Source: JAEUIX01 sp046156035
GTDB taxonomy: Bacteria > Planctomycetota > Phycisphaerae > Phycisphaerales > UBA1924
DNA: 64,000 nucleotides
Direction: 5' to 3'
Assembly (NCBI GenBank): GCA_046156035.1
Contig: JBJXEW010000011.1
Span: 1-64,000, forward strand
Every line of letters starts with the position of its first letter. The first letter of the stretch is position 1. The notes beneath the pieces were generated by a model. It was not told the DNA's origin. It saw nothing but the letters and a program-made list of their open reading frames with translations, and did not search any database. Below are positions 9,405 to 17,618 of this stretch, in pieces. The position numbers and the translations under genes are program-made.

Positions 9405-9605
9405 AGTTGGAAAACGGTAGGGGCGAGAACGCAGCAAGTGGCCCGCACGGGGGGCGAATCAGGGCGTAAAGGGCTTGGGCGGCCTGTCCCGCAGGCAATG
9501 AACGCCGACAATCATCGTTAGGCTCTGCGGTCGCGGTGCCATGATTCAGGCCCGCGGCGTGCATCGGGTTTCTTGGGGGTTTCCTGGGGGTCTTTGGAGA
9601 TTGCC

Positions 9606-10508
9606 ATGAACGTTCGCATAAACACGTCGGTCCGCCTCGCGTTGCTCGCGTCTCTCGCCGGCCTCGCCACTTCCGCTCAGGTGTCGCTTGCCCAGCCCTC
9701 GGCCGATGCGCCCCTCGGCGGGCCGCCCGTCACGCAGCGCGATGTGCCCGGCAACGACGGCGGCTTCTCGGGCATGGCCCAGCCACTGAGCAACAAGGAC
9801 CGTGGCGATGCAGTTCCTCATCGCGCGTTCATGCAGTCCATCCGCGAGGCTCTGGGCAAGGATGCCCCCGAAGCCCTGCGCCTCACCGAAGACCAGCGGG
9901 CGGCCATCGAGTCCGCATCGCGCGAGTATCAGGCCCAGATGCAGACCTTCATGCAAGAACACAAGGGCGAACTCGGCGACGTGCGCGGCAAGTTCGGCAA
10001 GGCGGGCTTCCCGACGGAGGGCAAGGGCGGTGGCAAGGGTAAAGGTGACCGTGCCCGCGCCGGCGAAGGCATGCCGCCCGCGCCGCCCGTGGGCGAGCCG
10101 GAGGCCAACGCCGAGCAGAAGGCCGCCCTTGAGAGCCTCAAGGCGTTGCGGTCGCAGATGCCGCGCCCGGATGACACGCACACCAAGATCTGGGCCACCC
10201 TTCGCCCGGACCAGAAGCAGGCTGTCGAAGGTCGGCTTGAGGGGTTCAAGAAGCAGCGCGCCGAGCGCGAGGGCGAAGCCTTCGCCAAGCGCAAGAGCAA
10301 GGAACTCGCCGGCGGCAAACTCGACCCGGCGAACTTGGACAAACTTCTTGAGCGCGTGCCCGAGGCCCGGCGCGAGCAGTTGAAGAAACGCCTGGAGGGG
10401 ATGACGCCCGAGCAGCGCCAGGAGTTCATCGAGAAGATGCGCGAGCGCGGCGGCAAGGGAAAGGGCCGTGGTGGTGATCCCACCGACGCGAGCCGACCCA
10501 AGGGCTGA
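9606..10508 (+). CDS. Secreted protein with LTxxQ/Spy-like repeats, function unknown
   Basis: A 300-residue exported protein. Residues 1-28 form a signal peptide (positive start, hydrophobic LALLASLAGLA core, cleavage near AQVSLAQ). The mature chain is Lys/Glu/Gly-rich and contains repeats resembling the LTxxQ motif of Spy/CpxP periplasmic proteins: LTEDQRAAIE, LRPDQKQAVE and MTPEQRQEFIE. Central Gly/Lys-rich low-complexity segments separate them. A role in periplasmic chaperoning or metal/stress response is possible only by analogy. A GGAG Shine-Dalgarno lies about 8 bases before ATG. A strong terminator follows. It is divergent from mrp. Confidence 0.7.
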   Translation: MNVRINTSVRLALLASLAGLATSAQVSLAQPSADAPLGGPPVTQRDVPGNDGGFSGMAQPLSNKDRGDAVPHRAFMQSIREALGKDAPEALRLTEDQRAAIESASREYQAQMQTFMQEHKGELGDVRGKFGKAGFPTEGKGGGKGKGDRARAGEGMPPAPPVGEPEANAEQKAALESLKALRSQMPRPDDTHTKIWATLRPDQKQAVEGRLEGFKKQRAEREGEAFAKRKSKELAGGKLDPANLDKLLERVPEARREQLKKRLEGMTPEQRQEFIEKMRERGGKGKGRGGDPTDASRPKG

Positions 10509-10548
10509 ACCGCTCGTCGATGCCAAGGAAAAAACGTGAACGCCACGC

Positions 10549-10579
10549 GGGCCGGGGCAGTGTGCCCGGGCCCGTTTTT
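10549..10579 (+). terminator. Rho-independent terminator of the LTxxQ-like gene
   Basis: An 11-bp stem with one mismatch (10549-10559 with 10563-10573), GTG loop, followed by GTTTTT. It lies 40 bases after the stop of the secreted-protein gene. Confidence 0.8.
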
Positions 10580-10994
10580 CCATCGGCGCACCCACGCGGT
10601 GCAGTTGCCCGATATGCGAACTAAATGCAAACAGAATGTGAGATAGTGCCGGTGTGTGTGCGGGTTATCAACAAAGTTTGAAGCGATCTGAACCGTTCAG
10701 GACGATGGTTGGTAATCTGGCAAAGATCTCTCTCTCCTCCAGCGGGGCGCTGTCTAACGATGGCGCCCTGCTTGTCTTTTTGTTCGGGCCTGTTTTCTGC
10801 ATTTTCTGGCGTGGGTCGCGGCTGAATCACCGCCGAACGCCACGCGTTGCCAGAACGAGGGATTTTTCGCATTGCCGATCGTGAAAACGTGATTCTCCAT
10901 GCGTCGCGCGTCACGCCGTATCCCACCCGAACCAGCCGCTCTGGCGCCGCCCGCGTGGGTCAGGCCCCGACACCAGCGCCTATAAACCGCCCGC
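10580..10994. other. 415-base non-coding region, AT-richer than its surroundings
   Basis: No convincing gene is present. The stretch is clearly less GC-rich than flanking DNA between about 10615 and 10900. A GC hairpin near 10742-10772 (GGGGCGC pairing with GCGCCCT) is followed by a T-rich run (CTTGTCTTTTTG), as in a terminator. It may carry the promoter of the downstream epimerase and perhaps a small RNA ending at that hairpin. Small frames here have no protein-like composition. Confidence 0.4.
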
Positions 10995-11954
10995 GTGACG
11001 CTCTCCGGCACGATTCTGGTTTCGGGCGCTGCGGGCTTTCTGGCCTCGCACGTGTGCGAGGCGCTCACGCGCCGCGGCGTGCGCGTGGTGGGGCTGGACA
11101 ACTTCGATCCCTTCTACCCCCGGGCCGACAAGGAACGCAACCTGCGCGAGGCGCGGGCCGCGGGGGGCTTCGAGGTTGTCGAGTGCGACCTCTGCGATGA
11201 GCACGCCGTCCGCGCTCTCGTCGATCGGGTCCGGCCCGATGGGGTCATCCACCTCGCGGCCAAGGCCGGCGTGCGCCCCAGCATCACCGATCCGGTCGGC
11301 TTCGTGCGCGCCAACGTGCTGGGCACGCAGGTGCTGCTGGACGCGGCCCGGGCCGGCGGCTGCGGGCGCGTTGTCATGGCCTCCTCCAGTTCCGTCTACG
11401 GCAACGCGAAGGTGGTGCCCTTCAGCGAGGACGCGGTTGTGGATTCGCCCATCAGCCCCTACGCCGCGAGCAAGCGTGCGTGCGAACTCATCGCCTTCAC
11501 GCACCACGCGCTCACCAAGATGCCCATCGCCTGCCTGCGGTTCTTCACGGTGTACGGTCCCCGCCAGCGGCCCGACCTGGCCGTGAGCCTGTTCTTGCGC
11601 AAGGTGGCCGCGGGCGACCCAATCGAGATGTTCGGCGATGGCACCACCAGCCGCGACTACACCTACTGCGACGACATCGTTGCGGGCGTGCTCGCGGCGT
11701 ACGAGCGGATTGACGCGCACGGCCAGCGCGTCTGGAACCTGGGCAACAGTTCGCCGGTGAGCCTCGCCGACATGATCGCGACGATCGGGCGTGTGGTGGG
11801 GCGCGAGCCCAAGGTGGTGCGCAAGCCCATGCAGCAGGGCGATGTGGACCGGACCTACGCCGACATCTCTCGTGCCAGCGCCGAACTGAACTATCGACCC
11901 GGCGTGGCCTTTGAGGAGGGCGTGCGCCGTCAGTGGGCGTGGGCGCAGTCCTAA
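10995..11954 (+). CDS. NAD-dependent epimerase/dehydratase (UDP-glucuronate 4-epimerase-like SDR)
   Basis: A 319-residue extended short-chain dehydrogenase/reductase acting on nucleotide sugars. The Rossmann motif appears as VSGAAGFLASHV, a variant of TGxxGFIG. The sequence then shows LDNFDPFYP, a DNA-binding-like HLAAKAGVRPSI, the catalytic SSSSVYG with Tyr in SPYAASKRACE, and FFTVYGPRQRPD. The LDNFDPFY and HLAAxAGVRxS patterns are most like UDP-glucuronate/UDP-galacturonate 4-epimerases. Start is GTG at 10995 because the Rossmann fold begins immediately. It would supply precursors for surface polysaccharide. Confidence 0.85.
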   Translation: MTLSGTILVSGAAGFLASHVCEALTRRGVRVVGLDNFDPFYPRADKERNLREARAAGGFEVVECDLCDEHAVRALVDRVRPDGVIHLAAKAGVRPSITDPVGFVRANVLGTQVLLDAARAGGCGRVVMASSSSVYGNAKVVPFSEDAVVDSPISPYAASKRACELIAFTHHALTKMPIACLRFFTVYGPRQRPDLAVSLFLRKVAAGDPIEMFGDGTTSRDYTYCDDIVAGVLAAYERIDAHGQRVWNLGNSSPVSLADMIATIGRVVGREPKVVRKPMQQGDVDRTYADISRASAELNYRPGVAFEEGVRRQWAWAQS

Positions 11955-11957
11955 AAG

Positions 11958-11986
11958 CCCCCTCCCAGAGGGAGGGGGTGGGCGAG
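11958..11986. repeat. Palindrome family B copy (CCCCCTCCC AGA GGGAGGGGG)
   Basis: Hairpin of 9-10 bp with an AGA loop, followed by the conserved tail GTGGGCGAG. It starts four bases after the epimerase stop. The tail GTGGGCGAGATCGGCGCT is repeated about 60 bases further on, at 12041-12060. Other copies: 39516, 41061, 48782, 55862. Confidence 0.85.
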
Positions 11987-12083
11987 ATCGGCGCTGCACA
12001 CACGCCCGCCAACCGCCGAGGTCTCCGCATGGACGTGGGGGGTGGGCGAGATCGGCGCTTCGCCGCATCCCTAACGTGCCCGC

Positions 12084-13085
12084 GTGCCAGCGGAACACCA
12101 ACACCCCGCGCTCGACGCACCAACGGCCGCCGCGCCACGCTGCCCGGCGTGCCGATACGACCTCTCCGGCACGCCCCCGACGTGGACGCACGCCTGCCCG
12201 CTGCGCGGCACGTGCCCGGAGTGCGGGGCCGTGTTTGCCTGGAGCGATCCGTTTTGCGCCGCCGTGCTGGCGCCCCCCTGGCTCTTTGAGTACACCCACC
12301 GCTCAGGGCCCCGCGCGTGGCTGGCCTGCGCGGCCCGTGTGCTCATCCCTTGGCGCTTCTTTGATGAATCGCGCGGCATCGCCCGGGCCACGCCGGTGGT
12401 GGTGCGCAGGGTCGTGCGCTTCACGGTGATGTCGTTGGTGCTGTCGCACGTTCTCGTGGCGATCCTCACGACCGTGCAATCGGTGGACCGCCTGCGGCCC
12501 GCGTTCGCCTTCGGCACGCCCCCGCAAAGGCAGGAAGCAGCGTGGCGTGTGGTGGTGCCCTTGGTCTGGCCGTACGGGGGCTTTGGGTGGACGGCGCACT
12601 GGTCCTACCGGCCCATGCTCGGCACGGCGTGGTGGTTCTTCATGCTGTGGGTGGTGCTGATCGGCCCCTGCGTGTGGGCGGTTTCGCGGGGTGTGCGGAG
12701 TTCGCACGGGGAGGGGGCTGCGGGCGCGGCGCCGGCGCGGCTGCTGCGCATCAGCGCGTACGCAACAGTCGTGGTCCCCGTGGCCATGGCCTGCTGGAGC
12801 GGGGCGTTCACGGCCTATGTCCTGGGCTTGTGGCCGCGCGGCAGCGCGCTGAGTTCACGCATGACCGGCATGGTGTACTCGGCCTGGTTGCCGGCGAGCC
12901 TGATGGGTCTGTGGGTGCTGCTGTATTGGCTCAGCGGCGGCGCGGGGCACCTGGGCGGCGGGCGTGCCCGCCTGCGCGTGCTCTGCGGCCTCGTGCTGGC
13001 GTGCATCGTGGCGGCGTGCGTCGTGTGCGTGTGGCCCGGCAACACGCTCTGGCCGGTGATCCGCGCGGCGGCGGCGGGGCCGTGA
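12084..13085 (+). CDS. Zinc-ribbon membrane protein, function unknown
   Basis: A 333-residue protein without a family I can name. Residues 20-50 form a zinc ribbon of the CPACRYDLSG...CPECG type, common at the N-terminus of planctomycete membrane proteins. About five hydrophobic helices follow (around residues 110-135, 190-215, 225-250, 270-290 and 300-325). The start is GTG at 12084, just before the ribbon. It is convergent with the fibro-slime gene. The architecture suggests an integral membrane protein with a cytosolic metal-binding cap. No catalytic motif is visible. Confidence 0.65.
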   Translation: MPAEHQHPALDAPTAAAPRCPACRYDLSGTPPTWTHACPLRGTCPECGAVFAWSDPFCAAVLAPPWLFEYTHRSGPRAWLACAARVLIPWRFFDESRGIARATPVVVRRVVRFTVMSLVLSHVLVAILTTVQSVDRLRPAFAFGTPPQRQEAAWRVVVPLVWPYGGFGWTAHWSYRPMLGTAWWFFMLWVVLIGPCVWAVSRGVRSSHGEGAAGAAPARLLRISAYATVVVPVAMACWSGAFTAYVLGLWPRGSALSSRMTGMVYSAWLPASLMGLWVLLYWLSGGAGHLGGGRARLRVLCGLVLACIVAACVVCVWPGNTLWPVIRAAAAGP

Positions 13086-13094
13086 AACGAAACA

Positions 13095-13122
13095 CGTCCG
13101 CAGCGCTTTGGCGCCGCGGACG
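13095..13122. terminator. Bulged hairpin between convergent genes, possible bidirectional terminator
   Basis: Nested stem CGTCCGC/GCGGACG and GCGC/GCGC with a TTTG loop, in the 98 bases between the convergent stops at 13085 and 13184. There is no U tract on either side, so a terminator role is tentative. Confidence 0.4.
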
Positions 13123-13183
13123 CGGTGGAAGGAAGGCGTAGTTGGGCCCCTCGCTGGGCGGGGGCACGAGCAGGGGGGGAGGC

Positions 13184-14179
13184 TCAGTCGTACAGGGCCG
13201 TGGTCGCGGGCAGCGGGGCGGGGCTGAGTTTGAGCGTGGTTTCGATGCGCCAGTTGGATTCGGTGGTGTGCCGCTCCGCGTGGAAGATCTTGAGCATGTA
13301 CTGCTTGCCGTCCTCCAGCCAGGCCAGGCGGTCGAGTTCCAGATACTGCTCCACCTTGCCGTGGATGCCGCCCAGGTCGATGACGAGTTGGCCGTCGATG
13401 AAGACCCACACGTCGTCATCGCCCGTGAACTTGAAGATCTGCCCTTTGCCCTTCTCGAAGATGAAACTCGTCTCCACCTCCGTGGTGAAGTGGAAGTTCT
13501 TGCCCGTGCTCGAGTAGTTGCCGAAGAGTTCCCCGTTGATGGGGAAGAACCCGGACTTGGACTTCCAGGGTTCGTCGGTCGCCGAGTCCATCACGTACTT
13601 GTTCGTGCCCGCCACGCGGTTGAGCACGAGCGGCACGTTCTTCGACACGTTCACGCCCGAGACGTCGCGGTACCACTGGGCGAACGACGCGGCCGACTTG
13701 AAGCAGTACGAACTGTTGTTGCTCGCGTACGAGCCCGCCACGTCGCCCAGCGACGCGTTGTAGAGCGCGGGGTTGATCTGGCGGCCCGACTTGTCCTTCC
13801 AGTGCTTGCTGATGGCCTTGCCCTGAAGGTTGTTGGCGGTGGGCTTGCCCTGAGAATCAAGCGCCGTGTTGAGCGCCCCGACGCGCAGGTTGCAGATGCC
13901 CGTTTCAAAGTCGTCGTGCCCGCCGCTGGAGCCCTTGTGCTTGAAGTCGCGCACCGTCGCGTTCACGTTCAGCGATGCCGGCAGATACGCGTACGCGTCG
14001 TCCGCCGAGTTCGCCTGGCTCACCGAGATCGCCACCCCCGTGCCCGCCAGGGCCGCGACGGCCAGGAGCGGGACCACCCACTTGGCGACACGCGGCGGCT
14101 GAGGCGTGCGAGCCTGGGGGCAGCGGAGCGGCTTGCAGGAGAGGCGGTCGGGCGTGGGTGCGGGTGTGTTGTCGGCCAT
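13184..14179 (-). CDS. Fibro-slime domain-containing protein with N-terminal membrane anchor
   Basis: A 331-residue protein with a C-terminal fibro-slime domain, a PA14-related fold named after cellulose-binding fibro-slime proteins. The diagnostic stretch has FTGDDDVWVFIDG, LVIDLGGIHG, LAWLEDGKQYML and FHAERHTTESNWRI. An earlier FKHKG...HDDFE segment is also typical. Residues 35-65 contain one hydrophobic segment (WVVPLLAVAALAGTGVAISV) that acts as an uncleaved or signal anchor, so the domain is likely extracytoplasmic. The start ATG 14179 gives a short Pro-rich cytosolic head; the open frame extends 25 codons upstream. It is divergent from murA. Confidence 0.85.
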   Translation of the reverse strand: MADNTPAPTPDRLSCKPLRCPQARTPQPPRVAKWVVPLLAVAALAGTGVAISVSQANSADDAYAYLPASLNVNATVRDFKHKGSSGGHDDFETGICNLRVGALNTALDSQGKPTANNLQGKAISKHWKDKSGRQINPALYNASLGDVAGSYASNNSSYCFKSAASFAQWYRDVSGVNVSKNVPLVLNRVAGTNKYVMDSATDEPWKSKSGFFPINGELFGNYSSTGKNFHFTTEVETSFIFEKGKGQIFKFTGDDDVWVFIDGQLVIDLGGIHGKVEQYLELDRLAWLEDGKQYMLKIFHAERHTTESNWRIETTLKLSPAPLPATTALYD

Positions 14180-14520
14180 GGCGGTCGCTCCGTTGCCGCT
14201 CGCGTGCTGCGCGTGCGGCCGGCCCGGCGCATCGATCCAGCGTCGGGGCCACACGGCCCACCACGCGAGCAGCGTCGGACCCTCTCAACGTGCGATTGGG
14301 CCGCGGCCCGTGCCAGTGAAGACGGCGCGGCAGGGTGTCAAGGGCGCGCGTCTGTGCGGCTCCGGCAGGGGCAGCACAGACTCCGGGCGTGCCGAGCCCG
14401 AGAATCGCGCCGAAACTGCGGCCCGCGCGCCGTTCGGGCCGACGTATATTCGTTCTCGGAGCACGCGCTCTGCATGGCTCGCCGCTCACGGCCAACGGCT
14501 CACGGCTTCTGGAGGATGCG
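14180..14520. promoter_or_regulatory. Divergent intergenic region, fibro-slime gene / murA
   Basis: 341 bases between the divergent starts. It contains an 8-bp stem GTCTGTGC/GCACAGAC (14350-14357 with 14374-14381). A GGAGG ribosome-binding site sits at 14509-14514, 7 bases before the murA ATG, and supports that start over upstream in-frame codons. Promoter boxes are not convincingly recognisable. Confidence 0.45.
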
Positions 14521-15867
14521 ATGGATCGCTTTGAGATACGCGGCGGCACACGCCTGACGGGCAAACTCACCGTGAAGGGCGCCAAGAACGCCGCCCTCCC
14601 CCTGATGTGCGCCTGCCTCCTCACCGACGAACCTGTCATCATGCGCGATGTGCCCGACCTGGCAGACATCGCCTCCATGCGCAAACTCCTGGGCACGCTG
14701 GGCGTGGAGGTGGAGTACACGCCCGACCTCCGCCTCAACGCCCCCGGCGGCATCACGCGCATGCACGCCACCGACCGCACCGCCTGCCACGCCGAGTACG
14801 AGATCGTCCGCACCATGCGCGCCAGCATCTCGACGCTCGGCCCCATGCTGGCGCGCCGGGGCGAGGCCCGCATCTCCCTCCCCGGCGGGTGCGCCATCGG
14901 CGAGCGGCCCGTGGACCTGCACATCCGTGGCATGGCCGCGCTGGGGGCACAGATATCCCTCCAGGGTGGCGACATCGTCGCCAAGGCCCCCAAGGGCGCT
15001 GGTGGTGTGCCCCGCCTCAAGGGGGCGCGGGTGTTTCTGGGCGGGCCCTTCGGCAGCACCGTGCTGGGCACGGCCAACGTGATGTGCGCGGCCACGCTCG
15101 CCGAGGGCACCACCCTCATTGAGATGGCCGCGTGCGAGCCGGAAGTGGTGGACCTGGCCAACATGCTCATCGCCATGGGCGCGCGCATCACCGGCGCGGG
15201 CTCCCCCCGCATCATCATCGAGGGCGTGCGCGAACTCCACGGCGTAGACCATCGCGTCATGGCTGACCGCATCGAGGCGGGCACCTACATGTGTGCCGCG
15301 GCGATCACCAACGGTGATATCACGCTGGAAAACTGCCCGATCGACGCCCTCATGGCGACGCTCGACCATCTCCATCACATGGGCGTGACGGTGACGTGGG
15401 ACCAAGGGATGGACCCATTGCGGACGACGGCCCGCGTGACGGCCAGCCGCGTGCTCAACCCGATCGAGGCGACGACGCAGCCGCACCCGGGCTTTCCGAC
15501 CGACCTGCAGGCCCAGTTGATGGCGGTGCTGACGCTGGCGGATGGCAACAGCGTGCTGACGGAGCGGATTTTCACCGAGCGGTTCCTGCATGTGGCCGAA
15601 CTCTCGCGCATGGGGGCCAAGTTGTACCGGCAGGGGGCCACGGTGGTGGTCTCGGGCGTGCGCAAACTGGTGGGTGCACCGGTCATGGCCAGCGACCTGC
15701 GCGCCAGCGCCTGCCTGGTGCTGGCGGGCCTTGCCGCGGAGGGCCAGACGATCGTGAACCGTGTCTACCACCTCGACCGCGGCTACGACCGCATGGACGA
15801 GCGGCTGAAACTGCTGGGGGCCGACATTGTGCGTGTGAACGACCGGGAACCCGCGGCTGTGGCGTGA
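14521..15867 (+). CDS. murA: UDP-N-acetylglucosamine 1-carboxyvinyltransferase
   Basis: The first committed step of peptidoglycan synthesis: transfer of enolpyruvate from PEP to UDP-GlcNAc. The 448-residue length is slightly above the usual 420. Visible motifs are the N-terminal GAKNAALPLMCACLL with the catalytic Lys-Asn pair, and GGCAIGERPVDLHI, where Cys124 is the fosfomycin-reactive catalytic cysteine. HPGFPTDLQAQ, FENRF-like TERIFTERFLH and the C-terminal DLRASACLVLAGL also match. A strong GGAGG site precedes ATG 14521. The open frame continues upstream but without similarity. Confidence 0.96.
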   Translation: MDRFEIRGGTRLTGKLTVKGAKNAALPLMCACLLTDEPVIMRDVPDLADIASMRKLLGTLGVEVEYTPDLRLNAPGGITRMHATDRTACHAEYEIVRTMRASISTLGPMLARRGEARISLPGGCAIGERPVDLHIRGMAALGAQISLQGGDIVAKAPKGAGGVPRLKGARVFLGGPFGSTVLGTANVMCAATLAEGTTLIEMAACEPEVVDLANMLIAMGARITGAGSPRIIIEGVRELHGVDHRVMADRIEAGTYMCAAAITNGDITLENCPIDALMATLDHLHHMGVTVTWDQGMDPLRTTARVTASRVLNPIEATTQPHPGFPTDLQAQLMAVLTLADGNSVLTERIFTERFLHVAELSRMGAKLYRQGATVVVSGVRKLVGAPVMASDLRASACLVLAGLAAEGQTIVNRVYHLDRGYDRMDERLKLLGADIVRVNDREPAAVA

Positions 15868-15885
15868 GGCACGCCGCGATCCGCG

Positions 15886-15932
15886 AAGATATTCACCACA
15901 AAGACACAGAGGGCACAAAGGAAGACAGAGAA
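15886..15932. repeat. ACAAAGACACAGAGG-type dispersed repeat
   Basis: An A-rich stretch (CACCACAAAGACACAGAG, GGCACAAAGGAAGAC) unlike the surrounding GC-rich DNA, immediately upstream of the HIT gene. Its AAGGAAG end may supply the ribosome-binding site. I recognise the sequence style as a widespread repeat of planctomycete and other environmental genomes. Only this copy is in the window. Confidence 0.5.
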
Positions 15933-15937
15933 CCGGA

Positions 15938-16441
15938 ATGGATGCGAGAGCGGTCCAACCTCCCTGTCCGCCGCCCTCGTGCCCAGCGTGCACGCGATTG
16001 CAGCGAGCCAAGCCCGGCGATGACCCTTTCTACCTCGCCGTGTTTCGCGAATCGATTGCCATCTTGCACAAGCACCAACGCTATCCCGGATGGTGCACGT
16101 TGTGGTTGAAGGACCACCACGAGCACCTGGCGCTGCTGCCGCGCGAGCGGCAGGAACGGCTGCAACTCGATGTCCTCGACCTTGCCGCGGCCATGCACAC
16201 GGCCTTCGACGGCCCCGGCGATCCCTCCCGCGGCATTCCCCCCGGCCCCATCCGCATCAACTATGAATGCCTGGGCAACGTGGTCGCGCACGTGCACTGG
16301 CACCTGATTCCCCGGCGTGCCACCGACCCCGACCCGCACGCCACCGTGTGGGTGCGGCCCGTGGCAGAAACAGATCGCGGCTGCGATGACAGCATGCGCG
16401 ATCGCCTCATGGAAATGCTCAAAGCCGCGTGCCCGCGATAG
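15938..16441 (+). CDS. HIT family hydrolase
   Basis: A 167-residue histidine-triad protein, a nucleotide phosphoramidase/hydrolase-type enzyme. The triad HVHWHL is at residues 118-123, preceded by INYECLGN as in Fhit-like HIT proteins (N..xxGQ.V.H pattern with NVVAHVHWH). A CPAC pair near residue 17 may bind zinc, as in some bacterial HIT proteins. The start ATG follows directly after an A-rich dispersed repeat. The phosphotransferase gene begins 38 bases after its stop, so co-transcription is likely. Confidence 0.85.
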   Translation: MDARAVQPPCPPPSCPACTRLQRAKPGDDPFYLAVFRESIAILHKHQRYPGWCTLWLKDHHEHLALLPRERQERLQLDVLDLAAAMHTAFDGPGDPSRGIPPGPIRINYECLGNVVAHVHWHLIPRRATDPDPHATVWVRPVAETDRGCDDSMRDRLMEMLKAACPR

Positions 16442-16478
16442 ACCCGGGGCCGCAGCGGTGCGTACCTTGTGCCGCGGC

Positions 16479-17471
16479 ATGAGCGAACCAAGCACAAGCG
16501 CGTCGTCGGGTTCGCTGGGCCCCGCCCTCGAGCCCGCGCTCATCGCCGCCACGCAGGGCCGCCTCTCCTCCATCCGCTGGTTCCGCTCAGACTGGCAGCG
16601 CGGCGGGGGCTCCACGGCCCTGGCGGTCTACGTGCCGCAGCCATCCGCGCCGGCCATCGAGGTCGTCGTCAAGGTGCCCGTCACCTTCAACGAGATTCGC
16701 TGGACACGTGAACTCTCCGATCGTGCCGCGGCCGCGGCAGATCCGTCTCCCCCCACGCCGCGCTTGTTGGCGGGCGATGTGCGCCTGGGCGGCTACGACC
16801 TGGGCTGGCTTGTGCTGGAGCGCCTGCCGGGCCACCCGCTCGGTGCCCACGCAGGCCCGGCGGAGGCGGCCGCGATGGTGGCGGCGCTTGACCGCTTCCA
16901 TGTGCTCGCCGGCGCAGTCTCGTCGGCCCACGATGCCCCGCCGGGAAAGCAGTTGGACTTCGAGAAACTCATCGCGGCCAGCCGCGCCGTGGTCAAGCAC
17001 GGCGTCATCGCCGAGAGCCAGAAGTGGAACAACGAACTCAAGGCCGTGAGCAAGGCCCTGCCCGCGCTCCTGCGGCACTGGCACGAGCGTGCCATCGACA
17101 CATGGTGCCACGGAGACCTGCACCCCGGCAACGCCATGTGGCGGCACGCGGCGGCGGAACCACGCGCCGCGGTGCTCATTGATCTGGCGCTCGTTCACCC
17201 CGGCCACTGGGTGGAGGATGCCCTCTACTTCGAGCGCGTCTACTGGGGCCGCAGCGAACTCCTCGGCGAGAAGAGCCCCGTGGCCCTCCTTGCGCAGCGG
17301 CGGCGCGAGCGCGGCGTGCACAACCCGGACGATTACACCGTCGTCGCCGCGGCCAAGCGTGTGCTCATGGCGGCCGCTGCCCCCGGCATGGTGGAGGTGG
17401 AGGGCAACCCCAAGTACCTGCACGCGGCCCTGGAGTTGATCGAGCGATATCTGCCCGCGGGGGCGCGTTAG
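16479..17471 (+). CDS. Aminoglycoside phosphotransferase-family kinase (APH/ChoK-like)
   Basis: A 330-residue protein-kinase-like-fold small-molecule phosphotransferase. The Brenner motif HGDLHPGNAMW (catalytic Asp) is near residue 210 and is followed by VLIDLALVHPGHWVEDALYF, the DxD-like metal site in a LIDxxxVxxGxxxxDL context. The N-lobe contains VVVKVPVTFNEIRWTRE, with a plausible ATP-binding Lys. Substrates of this family range from aminoglycosides to choline and homoserine, and nothing here decides among them. Start ATG 16479 was chosen because the earlier open frame overlaps the HIT gene. Confidence 0.8.
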   Translation: MSEPSTSASSGSLGPALEPALIAATQGRLSSIRWFRSDWQRGGGSTALAVYVPQPSAPAIEVVVKVPVTFNEIRWTRELSDRAAAAADPSPPTPRLLAGDVRLGGYDLGWLVLERLPGHPLGAHAGPAEAAAMVAALDRFHVLAGAVSSAHDAPPGKQLDFEKLIAASRAVVKHGVIAESQKWNNELKAVSKALPALLRHWHERAIDTWCHGDLHPGNAMWRHAAAEPRAAVLIDLALVHPGHWVEDALYFERVYWGRSELLGEKSPVALLAQRRRERGVHNPDDYTVVAAAKRVLMAAAAPGMVEVEGNPKYLHAALELIERYLPAGAR

Positions 17472-17499
17472 CCGCGCCAGATCGCGTTGCCGGCGGGCT

Positions 17500-17608
17500 C
17501 AATGAGGCCCCGGCGCGAGCCGGGGCTTTTGCGCTGGCAACGGCCACACTGCCCGCTGCTCCGGAGCGCCGCAGCGAAAGAGCCCCTGCTTGCGCAGGGG
17601 CCTCATTT
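17500..17608. terminator. Paired family C hairpins between convergent genes
   Basis: Two terminator-like hairpins. The first, 17500-17530, has a GGCCCCGGC/GCCGGGGC stem with GCGA loop and ends in CTTTT. The second, 17581-17608, has a GCCCCTG/CAGGGGC stem with TTGCG and is followed by CTCATTT. Their outer halves AATGAGGCCCC and GGGGCCTCATT are inverse copies, so the pair can fold as one large cruciform. The position is between convergent genes, fitting bidirectional termination. Confidence 0.7.
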
Positions 17609-17618
17609 GAACGCTCTG

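Noticed and set aside
10654..10884. 76-codon plus-strand frame in the intergenic gap
   Set aside because: No ribosome-binding site, no family signal and mixed composition, and it overlaps the terminator-like hairpin.
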